A DNA stretch of 64,000 nt from Oasisia sp. SBJ-2009 (taxonomy: Eukaryota; Annelida; Polychaeta; Sabellida; Siboglinidae), in contig OZ024861.1 of assembly GCA_964017155.1 (NCBI GenBank), forward strand, positions 29,817,777 through 29,881,776, in the 5' to 3' direction. Numbering within the stretch: position 1 is the first letter of the stretch; every line of letters starts with the position of its first letter. The position numbers and the translations under genes were made by a program. The notes beneath the pieces are model-generated. The model saw nothing but the letters and a program-made list of their open reading frames with translations, had not been told where the DNA came from and ran no database searches. This document shows, piece after piece, positions 15,001-23,601 of the stretch.

Positions 15001-18000
15001 AAAATAGTGGTAGTCTGGTAGTCCGAGGACTACCAGAAATTCGGTCAGACTACCAAAAATGAAGACAGCAGTACACCAATGGACTACCAAAATAATTGGG
15101 AATATTTGTCAAATTGTTTTGTCATATTATTTTGCTTAAATCTGGGCCATACGACTACCAGATTTCCAGAATAAGTAGTTCTGCTGACTACCAGAAATTG
15201 TGGAGTCATTTCTATCCCTGCATTACATTATTGGGCAACATAAAGTCCTATATTACTAATTTTTCCCATGCACAGCCAGAACAAACACAATACATTCATT
15301 CTGAGAGAATTTTAATAGTATTAATAATAAGGTGACTTCTATGCGCCTAAATCCTTGGAAACCAACATTATATTTTAAATTACAATTTTTTTTTTAAATT
15401 ACAATTATGCAAATGTTATATTGATATTAATAGAAAAGTTTGCTACAATTTTGTCCCTTTCTGCTTTTTCTTTACAATATGTACACTTGTTGAATGCACT
15501 ATTTTAAATTGTACATGAAGAACAGAAATTAAATATGCATTAAATTAAAATTACATTTTGAGACCACCCACCTTGCTGTCCGTCTGGTCTCCCAGCTGGA
15601 CCTTGAGTAGCTGGGGGGCAGACACACGCCCCGTGAGGAGGGCAAGGTGCTCTACCAGGGCCGTCTTCCCACACCCCACTGGCCCCTCCAGCAGGACGGG
15701 GTGGCCCGAGGCCACAGCCAGGGCCACACTGTGCATGTTACGGTGGGTCGATGGCACCGACAGCAGCAGGGCCGTCTCACGCTGGTGACAGGACACGTAG
15801 GACATTGATAGGACACGTAGGACATTGACAGGACATTAGGACATTTACAGGACACGTAGGACATTGACATGATATATAGGACATTGACAGGACACGTAGG
15901 ACATTGGCATGATATATAGGACATTGACAGGACACGTAGGACATTGACACGATATATAGGACATTGACAGGACATGTAGGACATTGATAGGACATTGATA
16001 GGACACATAGGACATTGATAGGACACATAGGACATTGATAGGACACGTAGGTCATTGACATGATATATAGGACATTGACAGGACACGTAGGACATTGACA
16101 TGATATATAGGACATTGACAGGACACATAGCACATTGACAGACACGTAGGACATTGACAGGACATGTAAGACATTGACAGGATATATAGGACATTGACAG
16201 GACACGTAGGACATTGACAGGATATATAGGACATTGACAGGACACATAGGACATTGACAGGAAACGTAGGACATTGACAGGATATACAGGACATTGATAG
16301 GACACATAGGACATTGCAGGATATATAGGACATTGACACGACACGTAGGACATTGACAGGATATATAGGACATCGAAAGGACACGTAGGACATTGGCAGG
16401 ACACGTAGGATATTGACAGGATATATAGGACATTGATAGGACATTGACAGGACACGTAGGATATTGACAGGATATATAGGACATTGATAGGACATGCATG
16501 ACATTGACAGGACACGTAGGACATTGACAGGATATATAAGACATTGACATGACGCGTAGGACATTGACATGATATATAGGTCATTGACAGGACACATAGG
16601 ACAAATAGGATATTCATGGGTAAGGAGGATGCTGATGGGGCAAATGGGGTTTATTTCAATAAGGACATACATCGATAGAACAAGTAGGGTGCTGGTAGGA
16701 CAAATACGATGCCGGTAGGACAACTGGGACGCCGACCGAACAAGTATAATGTTGATAGGACAAGTATGATGTTGATGGGACAAGTATGATGTTGATGGGA
16801 CAAGTATGATGTTGATGGGTCAAGTATGATGTTGATGGGACAAGTATGATGTTGATGGGACAAGTATGATGTTGATAGGACAAGTATGATATTGATGGGA
16901 CAAGTATGATGTTGATAGGACAAGTATGATGTTGATGGGACAAGTATGATGTTGACAGGACAAGTATGATGTTGATGGGACAAGTATGATGTTGATGGGA
17001 CAAGTATGATGTTGACAGGACAAGTATGATGTTGATAGGATAAGCAGGATGTTGATAGGGCAAAGGGGGTTTCAACATAACAAGTAGGACATTAATAGGA
17101 CAAGTCACACATTGATAGGATTCAAGGCTTTTCAAGATGTTCAAGGATCCGTACAAACCCTGTACAAGGGGAAGACAAATGTACAAGTGTGGTCACTTAC
17201 ATCTCCTGTGTCCACTTCAATGGTCATCTTGGGCAACAGGACGCCACACACAGCCACAACACCCTCGCTCAAGTCGGAGTCAACTACCCCTTTCATCGTG
17301 TGTGACCGCCTCTCCCCCTCCTGCCACACCCCTCCAGCGGGGTTGCTTAGCAACAGAGCCTTCCCAGAAGCCTTTTCAACTGCCTGGTCATACCTGTGCT
17401 CCCATCAAAAAGAATGTAATAAATAAAATTGTTAAATAAAATATCGAGATATGAATGAAGAGTTACAAATTAAAACATAAAAAAATCATAACCAGTTCTC
17501 GAAAGTTCAGTAACATTTATATTACACATTGGAGTACAAAAAGAGATTTGTGACGTGGAAAATTTATGTTTCATTATTCTAATGAGCAATTGTAACTAAT
17601 ATAAAATATTAGAGGCTAGCAACCTTGGAAAAAGCTCTACGAACTCAAGAGTAAATAAAACTAAAATAATGGTTATATACACACCTGAGTCACAACTTAA
17701 AACAGAAAAAAAATCAAAAACCAGTTCTCGAAAGTTAAGTAAAATTCATATTATACCCTGGAGTACACAAAAATTAGATTTGTGACGTGGAAAATTTATG
17801 TTTCAATATTCTAATGAGCAGTTGTAATTAATATAAAATATTAGAGGCTAGCAACCTTGGAAAAAGCTCTACGAACTCAGAGTAAATACAATTAAAGTTA
17901 TGTTTATATACACACCTGATGCTGAGGTCACGTTCCTCTTGTGGGGTGAAATACTTCCGTCGGAAGGCAGCAAGTCGAGGGGGCGCCATGTCGAGGAGGA

Positions 18001-21000
18001 GGGCAACACTGTGAACTGCGTGCCTGCGACAGACGGATGCACTAAGGCGGTGAAATCACTTTCATTTTTATTACTGAATTTTATCAATGTATTTTGTATT
18101 TTATTTCAATTGTGTTTTAATTTACGTTGCCTTTTTCAGAAGGAAGTCAGTTTTAATATTTATATAAATATGATCAGGTTTTGGCACACAACTCTCGTCA
18201 TGTTTTGTTACTGTGCTTTTATGCTGTAGCAACATTTTCTCAAAGGCTGAATTGGTAACTATTGTGTTATAATAAAAACTATCAGACTCTACAGGTTTGA
18301 CACAGAACCTGGCGTATTATGAAGGACTCAACTGGACTTTTGAAGGTGAAATTTACCATCGTGTGTGAACATCTGAACTCTGAAGAAAGAGAAGAAAGTC
18401 GCTCCAATCCCACAATTCTCTGAGCTCCGAGCACATCTGCAGCAGGAACCTATGAACAGCCTGTACGAGCTCCCTCAGCTTTGGCCTGGTCTTGTCTCGA
18501 CTCTGGAAGCATGTAGGACAATCTATCACTAACTAAGTAAAGGTTATCATAAACTAAAAAAGTAATATATAAGTTGCACAAAAAGTATCCCTAACTAAAT
18601 AAACATTATCACAAAAGAATAATGTCATGAAATGTAACAGTGTGTTGTAATTTGAAACAGAATGAAATATAAGATGTATCATAAAATGTACTTTATAAAA
18701 CAAATTGTTTGTCTCAATTTGCTGTGAACCATTGACTGGTCCATTAGGACTACAGATACAGTGCACATATGCCTGTATATGTGTATGATGTGTATGATCT
18801 GTATGTGCCTAATAGGGCTACTGTTTACAAGAGCAGTGTATAAAAACAGTTTTACTTTTAACTTTGTTAGTCAGTACAGATCAACTAAGCTGTAAACTTC
18901 TATTGTTTATATTATAAAAAAATGTGTAATTTAACGCATACATATCAATCTAGGTATACAAAATACATTGTAATTTGCCAACGCATAAAATAAAATATTG
19001 CCAGTATATTTAAGTACAGTCTCTTGTGCAGACTTTGGGCATCAAGACATTCACATTTTGTACTCATACAGCAGAAGACTGAAGAAAACATACCTTTTTC
19101 GCCTTCTTTGTAACAGGTTGGCCGCTGCCTTGGTCTTTGTAGAAAGCTGGCACCTTTTGTAAATACTTCACGGAAAATCTGCAATGGCAAAACAATTTTA
19201 GGCGCAGAAATCTTCTCTTGTTGCATCAGACTGAACAGAGAAGTGTTTTAAAACCTCAACAACTACTGTTCACAATTCCATAGACCCAATTTTGTAAATG
19301 AAAGAAATCGCCTCTTCAACACATCATAATGTCTGTTTATTCTTTCTTTTTATAAGTTATTGTGCTGTATTTTGTTATAACTGATAAAAAAATTATAATC
19401 ATTTTAAAATTAAATTGACACAATCATAATTAATTTTTTCTGGTTTTATAGCAATAAAAAAAAATTGAGTCTGCATCACTAACAAGCAAAACTATTTACA
19501 GCTTTGATCATTGTCATAATTGTGACAAAGTCAATGCCAAACATATGTGTTCCCTGTCTGACCTGGTGTCATATAGAATATTGACCCGGGGGTAAAGTGA
19601 CCCACGGGTCACTATTCTATATAGAATAATGACCCCCGGGTCACTTTTCCATAGATTTTCAGTTATAGAAAAATAACCCACCCCATATTTTATGGATATA
19701 TATTTGAAATAATGGTTTTAATCATAATATTAAATTACAGTACACAACCAACTACTTAATTTCAAAAGATTATATATAATCTTAAATTTAGGTCACCAAA
19801 TAAAAATGAAAAAGTTTTTTTATTTTTGTGTTGAACCTGTTAGCAAATGTCATTGATATTTTTTTTTTTATCCAATTCTCCATACTGTGTAAAATTCAAG
19901 GATTTTAAAGCCTTATATACTATAAAAAATGGTTTTTGGTGTCTCTAGGGGTGGGAAGTCATATTTCTATGGTATAACTACAAGGTATATTGACCAAGGT
20001 CACATAATCATATAAATTGGCAAATATGTTTATAGCATTTACTATGGTGAGCCCCGGGTCAATATACTATACCATAGAAATATGACCCCCCTCTGTAAAA
20101 CATTTTTTTTATCAAATGATATTTACTGTGATGCTTGTATGAATCATAAATGGTCATCTAGCCATATAAATTGGCAAATATTTTTATAGCATTTGCTGTG
20201 ATGAGCGGTCAATATACTATACCATGGAAATATGACCCCCATCTCATTTCATTTGCCTAAGGCAGTTAGCAGAACATGGACCAAGCAGAATGTTTCCATG
20301 AAATTTATCACAAAATAAAATACTGGTGTTGGTACAAGTGTCAATAAAATATGCCCACTGAGCAGTGTCAGTTTGAAAAGGATCTTTCACTGGAAAAAAA
20401 GTATGATGGCATAACAATAATACTAATTACTATTAATGTATCAAAGTGAAATGTTGCATAAATATAAACAAAACACTACCTTCAATGTCATTAATACTCA
20501 AATGCATACAAAAAAGAAAAATCCATGAAGAAACAAGGGTGGGTAATTTTTCCATAGGGGAGGTCAATTTTCTATTATAGTATTTTGACCCCCGGGTCAC
20601 TTTTCTACATGGGTCAATATTCTATCTGACACCGGCACACAGAATAACTCAAACAGATGGAAATGCTGCAGTGCATTTTACATTTATACAATTAAAAAAA
20701 TATCCATTTTACAATGTTTGCAATTTTACAGTCAATGCCAAACCCACCACATTTGAAACAGCGCATGGAATGACTGAAATGAAACACCTACCTTTTGTTT
20801 TCTGCCGACAGCGTCAGAGTTTTACTGAGAGCAATACAGAACTTCTGGTGTTGCAGGAATTGCAACTGTCCGTTGTGATAAACTTGAGCCTCAGCTCTGT
20901 GAAGCAAGTCCAGTTGGATGCCACAGAAAGCTTGAGCAATGTCCAAGGTACAGTTCGGCTGCACAAGTAGCACGCACAGCCGGTCAAGCAGTGCCTGTCG

Positions 21001-23601
21001 GTCACTTGGTGTCCATATCTGAATGATGAAAACATACACCACCGCATATCATTAGAAAAAATACATACCAAAGATATTTGCAGTGTAAATGGCCAGTATT
21101 AACTATAAAATAGGTTTTCTTGCATCTAATCTAATGTTGTCTAAATTTACTAATTCACATAGCGACTTGACTGACTTCAGATTTGGGGCAATTTCACAGA
21201 AAAACGTTGCAAAACGACTGCCAGGTTTACTTCGCACAATATGTTTAGACTATGAACCACTGTCAATTTTACAATGCCGAAATTGAGAGAGCTATTCGAT
21301 GTATATTATGATTAACTTTGTGTTAAAGTAACATGTTTTAAGTACAAAAGTTGGGTCTCAAAATGCAATATTTGTACGTGAAATATAAATATACCTGCCT
21401 GGGAATGCTGATTGATCATGTTTATGATTAGAATTTGTAACAATTAAAATATGAAATGGGCTTTAAATGTTCTACAAAGAGTGCCATCTTTACTAAATCT
21501 GTTGATATATTAACACTAAAGACTTTAGTCAGTGTTAATATATGTGTGGCGGTCTGGGATAATGGGTCGGAAGTCGCTAGGCGTATTTGCCCGTAAACGC
21601 GCCGTAAAGGTGTTTCTGGGTCAGTCGGTCCATTTTTAGATTTCATTACGATGTTTTAGCTAACATACTTATTTATACGTTCACCAAGTAGTTTCCCGAT
21701 TACCCAAGTGTAAGTTGCATTTTTGGGTGATTTTGTAACTTGGACGATAGTTCTACGTTCTAACGTTTTGAAATTAAACTCGCACTATTTTGCGATCGCA
21801 TTCAACCTAGGACATAAGTTTCTATGCCCATATGTGGCATATCATTCGAAAGCTATTTTCAGCATGCGGTTCCATAGCAGCAGCGCGCATGAATACGTTG
21901 TGAGATATTTGAGTGCGCAGCGAAAGTTAACGGATTTGTATTTGGAAGTTGGAAGTTGGATTTGAGTTGTTTTTGAGTTGTTTTAGTAGTTCGATTAGTT
22001 TTTAGTTTAGTTTGATGTTGCTATTGTTTGTGTCTGTACATAATTCTTAACGTTATTCGGGCGGATTCCGTTGGAAAGAGAGGCTTCGTTGCGATTTTCA
22101 TTTCGTGTTTACGATCTACGAACATTCAAAGATGGCGGCGCCCATGGACGGACCGAAGCCGAACGATATAGCTCGTTGTCTGAACGCACTGGCGCTCTTT
22201 TCAGAGCCAGACACAACAGTTCTTTTCAGAACTAACCACATATTCGTGGAAGAGTTTGCTACCTCTTGCTTGCGTGTTGATTATTAATGTACATTTCTGC
22301 TGAAAAAACACCTATGACTTTTGACCACTCTTTAAACTACTGTCACTGTTTCTTTAAATAACCACAATATTTGGATAATTTAGTATTTCAAAGCTAAGAT
22401 ATACATCTACATTTATTTCGTTGTAATAACACTGGACATGTTATTAAACAGCAGTAAACATTTAATTTGGCATTTTCTCCTGCAATCAAGTTTGACGTGT
22501 GTTCTGTTTAATTTTGTGTAACTTAAAAAAATTCCATCACAATTGGATAATGTTTTCAGTACAGCAAAGGTAACAAACATAGGTACATTTCCCTCACAGA
22601 ACTTTATAAGGTAACTGCAACAGTTATTGTGTTATGCAGCATAAAGTGTGGTGTTCATGTGAAGAATGAATCTCGACTTTAAAACTTGTTTTTCTCCTGA
22701 AATCAAAGGTGACGTGTTTCCTGTTTAATTTTTGTGTAACTTTAAAAGTAGCCATCAAAATTGGATAATATTTTCAGTACAGTAAAGGTAACAAACATAG
22801 CTACATTTCCCTCACAGGACTTTATTACGTAACTGCAACAGTTATTGTGTTACACAATGTGTGGTTTTCATGTGAAAAATGAATCTCGACTTTAAAACTT
22901 GTGTTTCTCCTTAAGTAATTTCTGATAGGGGCCCTCTTTAAATTCCTGTAACTTTGCTTCTGGTGGGAATATTTGAATATGGTAAACAATACAGTATATG
23001 TAAATAGTGTATATTTCCATTTCTGAAATAAAAAAGCAAATGATTTGTTGTCCAACTGACCCATTTTCCTAGACCGCCACACATATATCAACAGATTTAT
23101 GTTAAGACTAATGTGCAAAATAACATAAAAACGTAATCATAAATTTTGGACATATCGTCTAGCACATATGTGACTTGGGACATAACGTCCATATCCCCCC
23201 CGAATTCATATGTAGTATACATGTACCCTCACTCAATATAAGGCCTATGTCCTGCCTAGCTCGATCTATTCTACTCTAGGACTAGGGCCAAGCCAATCAA
23301 TATGCTGTATTATCGCTCATGCGTCCATCACTGCCGACACCGTTCTATAGAATCGTATATGACGACAGTTTTCACACGATCATGTCAACCCATAACTTGA
23401 ACGATCCACATTTGTATCAATGCCAGTTTAGGCGTGGCATTCGTTTACGTATACCACATTATGGCACATAACCATCCAAAACATATCACCAACCTGCTTG
23501 GCTAAAAATCGTTGCAGTTCGGTAGAACATCTCTCGTTTTTCTTGCATAAAGTTTCCAGAGACTTTGACACGTCCAATCCCTGTTGTCTTTGCTCTGTCA
23601 T
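29..23601 (-). CDS. MDN1: MDN1 midasin, 5' portion (21 exons, runs off left edge)
   Basis: Midasin is the giant six-AAA dynein-like ATPase that strips assembly factors from pre-60S ribosomes in the nucleolus and nucleoplasm. Exons 5' to 3' on the minus strand: 23601-23494, 21018-20792, 19178-19094, 18502-18357, 18023-17916, 17393-17201, 15781-15572, 14966-14731, 13699-13585, 13174-13002, 11834-11657, 10661-10549, 9264-9110, 8261-8201, 6338-6224, 5725-5641, 4315-4212, 3790-3654, 2514-2410, 983-798, 104-29. All joins keep phase, giving about 972 codons, roughly the first sixth of the family's ~5,600 residues. The start ATG (MTEQRQQGLDVSKS) follows an in-frame TAA 18 bases upstream. Visible landmarks are ELWDWS (exon 4), GPVGCGKT and ILLEDLDYAP (AAA1), and GETGTGKT and VLLDEINLA (AAA2). 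Exon 13 has an alternative in-phase acceptor at 9330 that adds 22 residues; the shorter form fits the human spacing better. The exon 9 donor (GTCATT) is weak. Confidence 0.93.
525..705 (-). repeat. Dispersed LINE/SINE 3'-tail repeat with TTA microsatellite
   Basis: Lies in MDN1 intron 20 (105-797). The stretch reads taataataat, then a GCAACACTTCTACAACGCC-like block, then gagctcaacaaacaaaataa. The same block recurs at 37420-37540 and resembles the 'TATATAAGTG...TTATTATTA' ends of CR1-like elements on the minus strand. The rest of the intron shows no gene. Confidence 0.5.
1861..2372. mobile_element. TIR element (MITE), GCCCAGTTTCATG family, copy 1
   Basis: About 512 bp in MDN1 intron 19. The left end GCCCAGTTTCATGAAGC is inverted at the right end (GCTCCATGAAACTGGGC). 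No long ORF lies inside. A second copy in opposite orientation is at 28502-29022. The inverted ends and shared interior support a non-autonomous DNA transposon. The rest of intron 19 (984-1860) has only a short C-run near 1515. Confidence 0.85.
2640..2950. repeat. AT-rich repeat tail ending in (TTA)n
   Basis: AT-rich stretch ending in GGCGCTTTATAAATGTTC followed by a TTATTATTA run, the usual form of a LINE or SINE 3' end. It lies in MDN1 intron 18. No coding potential seen. Confidence 0.45.
2966..3204 (-). mobile_element. Truncated copy of the 9-bp-TSD inverted-repeat family
   Basis: Shares GGCTCCGTG, TTAGCCCCTCACATC, GATTAGCTCTCAGGCCAACT and AGTATTCAACATTAA-type blocks with 48470-48710 and, in reverse complement, with the full elements at 48833-49431, 57629-58219 and 58259-58852. 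One end is missing where a SINE adjoins. Confidence 0.65.
3205..3560 (+). mobile_element. tRNA-derived SINE, near full length
   Basis: The head carries an A-box-like AGCTCAGTGGTAGAGC and a B-box-like GGTTTGAATCC about 36 bases later, as in a tRNA-derived pol III promoter. The body ends near AACCTACCTTTACC after a GTGCTTTGAGCA block. The same body and tail are found inverted at 13990-14330, and as tail fragments at 6552-6597, 37302-37410 and 63728-63760. Confidence 0.75.
3654..9264 (-). CDS. MDN1: MDN1 exons 13-18: AAA2 ATPase module
   Basis: Exon 13 (9264-9110) holds the Walker A motif VGETGTGKTSS, about residues 664-674 in the shorter model. Exon 14 (8261-8201, 61 nt) gives GERLRVINMNQQSDSADLLGG. 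Exon 15 (6338-6224) gives FKPVDLRFVVAPF and ends FLGHIQ. Exons 16-17 (5725-5641, 4315-4212) form a charged linker ending ALAFTFVE. Exon 18 (3790-3654) starts GTLVRALRQGEWVLLDEINL with the Walker B Asp-Glu near residue 820, then ECLSGLLESTSGSVVLMERG. The following exon 19 gives FRLFACMNPATDVGKK, the sensor 1 region. The order matches midasin AAA2 throughout. Confidence 0.92.
3791..3955 (-). repeat. Tandem duplication of MDN1 exon 18 acceptor plus exon 5' end
   Basis: The 80-bp unit is present as the real boundary, one near-perfect copy and one decayed copy. The copy contains the intron end TTGTTCCCCCAG followed by 58 nt of exon 18 (57 of 58 identical), covering the codons for GTLVRALRQGEWVLLDEIN. 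The decoy acceptor falls at 3870/3871, exactly 80 bases from the real one at 3790/3791. The third copy (about 3891-3955) has lost its clean AG. Confidence 0.92.
4679..5077. mobile_element. hAT-like TIR element, CAGGGTCCGTAC ends
   Basis: About 400 bp in MDN1 intron 16. It begins CAGGGTCCGTAC and ends GTACGAACCCTG, with subterminal runs of TTCAAGGC / GCCTTGAA words in inverted arrangement. It is flanked on both sides by TTTAAC (4673-4678 and 5078-5083). A half copy of the same end lies at 17115-17166. No ORF of note. Nothing recognised in the rest of the intron (5090-5640). Confidence 0.8.
6552..6597 (-). mobile_element. SINE 3'-end fragment
   Basis: AAGTAAGTTCTTATATAGCG followed by TGCTCAAAGCACC matches the tail of the SINE family seen in full at 3205-3560 and 13990-14330, in reverse orientation. 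Confidence 0.6.
6632..8053. repeat. 13-bp minisatellite, about 1.4 kb
   Basis: Roughly 109 copies of a 13-bp unit (agagactgagaac) with variants (gacact, gggact, gaggac, gataac). The unit has no stop codons in any minus-strand frame, so three overlapping open frames of about 434-450 codons arise with a 13-residue period (VLSLCSQSLFSVS); these are not genes. It fills most of MDN1 intron 14. A block with the unusual variants GGGAGTGAGTACAGGGAATG occurs at about 7536 and again at about 7918, showing a higher-order duplication of about 380 bp. Confidence 0.97.
8361..8563. mobile_element. piggyBac-type MITE, CCCTGCAGGT ends, TTAA target duplication
   Basis: Flanked by TTAA at 8357-8360 and 8564-8567, with inverted ends CCCTGCAGGTAACCA / TTGGTCACCTGCAGGG. 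The interior shares ACATTTGGTATCAT, GATAGCTGACAGATTT and GTGTATATTT blocks with the larger TTAA element at 46585-47623. Non-autonomous. It lies in MDN1 intron 13, whose remainder has a poly-A run near 8855-8872 and no gene. Confidence 0.8.
9430..9590 (+). pseudogene. Degenerate LINE ORF2 C-terminal fragment
   Basis: Translation gives fragments like RAGHVEKTEEEKCAK, DAQKVEVKRR and KGDLERVGG. This resembles the GHVERM...VEGKRRRGRPRKTW...DLK-type C-terminal tail common in non-LTR retrotransposon ORF2 proteins, with stops and frameshifts. It sits directly before another LINE fragment in MDN1 intron 12. Confidence 0.45.
9595..10006 (+). pseudogene. LINE ORF2 C-terminal fragment (CR1/Jockey-like)
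   Basis: The upstream part reads EYCIQPWRPYHKK, then after a frameshift DIDMLERVQRRATKMIP, RLKECGLTTLETRRLR, DQIEVFKILNGYENID and ending VVNEWNRLSADCV. This LERVQRRATKMIP...L..LETRR.RGDLIEVFKIL...VV..WN.L pattern is the post-RT tail of CR1/L2/Jockey-like ORF2 proteins. No RT domain is attached, so it is a dead fragment. It lies antisense to MDN1 in intron 12. Confidence 0.8.
10875..11360 (-). repeat. Diverged tandem copies of MDN1 exon 11 donor
   Basis: About six copies of a roughly 55-bp unit. On the minus strand each has a block like CCTCACCAAGGCCACAGTGAGG followed by TAGGG and GGGTAAGATGTG. This matches the end of exon 11 plus its donor (CTCACGAGGGCCACG|GTGAGTTAGGG...GGGGTAAGATGTG, donor at 11657/11656). 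The copy around 10981-11010 keeps the exon-like GGCCACAGTGAGG; others have replaced the exon part with ACATGGGTTACATTG. Confidence 0.8.
11870..12960. other. MDN1 intron 10: AT-rich, no gene
   Basis: AT-rich DNA with TTATTTATT-type low complexity at about 12690-12830 and a GTGCAGCACCATAGAATATC block near 12860 that resembles a LINE tail. Nothing codes here that I can support. Confidence 0.6.
13183..13410. repeat. 23-bp minisatellite abutting MDN1 exon 10 acceptor
   Basis: About nine diverged copies of a ~23-bp unit (gttgttatttggagacatcacta). It begins within about 10 bases of the exon 10 acceptor (exon starts 13174). It does not contain exon sequence. Confidence 0.85.
13990..14330 (-). mobile_element. 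tRNA-derived SINE, near full length
   Basis: Reverse-orientation copy of the element at 3205-3560. The tail GGTAACTTCTTATATAGCA is on the left and TGCTCAAAGCACTTGG follows; the reverse strand carries a B-box-like GGGTGTGAATCC near 14245-14260. It lies in MDN1 intron 8. Confidence 0.7.
14598..14692. repeat. (TACTG)n pentanucleotide microsatellite
   Basis: Nineteen nearly perfect 5-bp units, about 40 bases from the MDN1 exon 8 donor. Confidence 0.98.
14731..15781 (-). CDS. MDN1: MDN1 exons 7-8: AAA1 ATPase module
   Basis: Exon 7 (15781-15572, 70 codons) opens with RETALLLSVPST and carries the Walker A motif GPVGCGKT at about residues 322-329, followed by LLKVQLGDQTDSK, which is nearly invariant in midasins. 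Exon 8 (14966-14731) carries CTDVPGQFEWQAGSLTQA, the Walker B-type ILLEDLDYAP at about residues 391-400, and PLLESN and FATQR (sensor 1 region). The join is phase 0 and reads DSK-ALLGTYRCTDVPG. The catalytic residues expected for a functional AAA1 site are present. A 20-bp minisatellite starts directly upstream of the exon 7 acceptor. Confidence 0.93.
15001..15205. repeat. GACTACCAGAAATT-rich inverted repeat
   Basis: In MDN1 intron 7, GACTACCAGA(A/T)(A/T)T words recur at about 15030, 15150 and 15188, and TAGTCTGGTAGTCC occurs inverted near 15011. It may be a small inverted-repeat element. The rest of the intron (15205-15571) is AT-rich with no gene. Confidence 0.4.
15783..16612. repeat. 20-bp minisatellite A, abutting MDN1 exon 7 acceptor
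   Basis: About 41 copies of ggacattgacaggacacgta with alternating GATATATA variants. It starts at the acceptor itself: the exon 7 intron end reads GTCCTATCAATGTCCTACGTGTCCTGTCACCAG in segments that match the unit, so the array supplies the pyrimidine-rich tract. Stop-free minus-strand frames of 243-321 codons across it are repeat artefacts. Confidence 0.96.
16620..17110. repeat. 20-bp minisatellite B
   Basis: Units of gacaagtatgatgttgatgg, most regular at 16740-17040, with diverged flanks. It has the same period as array A next door and matches it at about 14 of 20 positions when aligned GTA(G/T)GA(C/T)(A/G)TTGA(C/T)(A/G)GGACA. All open frames across it follow the 60-nt/20-residue period. 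Confidence 0.95.
17115..17166. mobile_element. Half copy of CAGGGT...GTAC TIR element
   Basis: TTCAAGGCTTTTCAAG followed by GGATCCGTACAAACCCTG matches the right end of the element at 4679-5077. The other end is absent. Confidence 0.6.
17450..17916 (-). repeat. Duplication containing MDN1 exon 5 donor
   Basis: Two copies of a 221-bp segment share the CCAGTTCTCGAAAGTT, GTGACGTGGAAAATTTATGT and TAGAGGCTAGCAACCTTGG blocks. The right copy ends in the real donor (CATCAG|GTGTGTATATAA, exon end 17916) and the left copy ends in GACTCAG|GTGTGTATATAA (decoy at 17695/17694). The decoy keeps a shortened exon edge. Confidence 0.85.
18503..19093. other. MDN1 intron 3: no recognisable element
   Basis: AT-rich intron between exons 3 and 4 with a few AACTAA(A/G)TAAA words near 18530-18605. 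No gene or clear repeat seen. The adjoining intron 4 (18024-18356) is likewise featureless. Confidence 0.5.
19565..20633. mobile_element. TIR element, GGTGTCATATAGAATATTGACCC ends
   Basis: About 1.07 kb in MDN1 intron 2. The left end GGTGTCATATAGAATATTGA is inverted at the right (TCAATATTCTATCTGACACC). Subterminal GACCCCCGGGTCAC palindromes occur at both ends (about 19625 and 20587), and an internal pair of GGGTCAATATACTATACCAT / TGACCCCC blocks lies at about 20055 and 20207. No transposase ORF, so non-autonomous. Confidence 0.85.
21350..21440. mobile_element. Fragment of TGCATAATTCAGACC TIR element
   Basis: TTGGGTCTCAAAATGCAATA, GGGAATGCTGATTGATCATG and TTAGAATTTGT match 56945-57030 inside the complete element at 56689-57108. 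Both ends are missing. Confidence 0.65.
21440..23194. mobile_element. TATRGACGTTATGTC MITE split by a younger insertion
   Basis: The internal block ATGTTCTACAAAGAGTGCCA (21468) and the terminal block GACATATCGTCTAGCACATA...GACATAACGTCCATA (23148-23194) match intact copies at 25880-26141 and 26604-26864. Here they are separated by the 1.54-kb element at 21543-23083. Before insertion this copy held a near-perfect palindrome (AAATCTGTTGATATATTAAC and its reverse complement about a short loop). Confidence 0.75.
21543..23083. mobile_element. 1.54-kb DNA transposon with TGTGTGGCGGTCT TIRs, nested
   Basis: Left TGTGTGGCGGTCTGGGATAA and right TTTTCCTAGACCGCCACACA form TIRs of about 28 bp (second half AATGGGTC(G/A)G). 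Flanks read ...TTAATATA | element | TATATCAAC..., consistent with a short TATA duplication. Inside are two tandem copies of a ~220-bp segment (about 22476-22697 and 22698-22914; shared CAATTGGATAAT-like, TTTTCAGTACAG and CTGCAACAGTTATTGTGTTA). A 51-codon open frame starts at an AAGATGGCGGC context (22133-22287, MAAPMDGPKPNDIARCLN); I do not recognise it, and it could be a captured first exon or an expression fragment of the element. Confidence 0.85.

Noticed and set aside
15652..17186. Several minus-strand frames of 110-321 codons rich in CQCP/SYVS or HTCPINI
   Set aside because: They translate the 20-bp arrays. The first also runs out of frame into the MDN1 exon 7 region, whose real frame is the midasin one.
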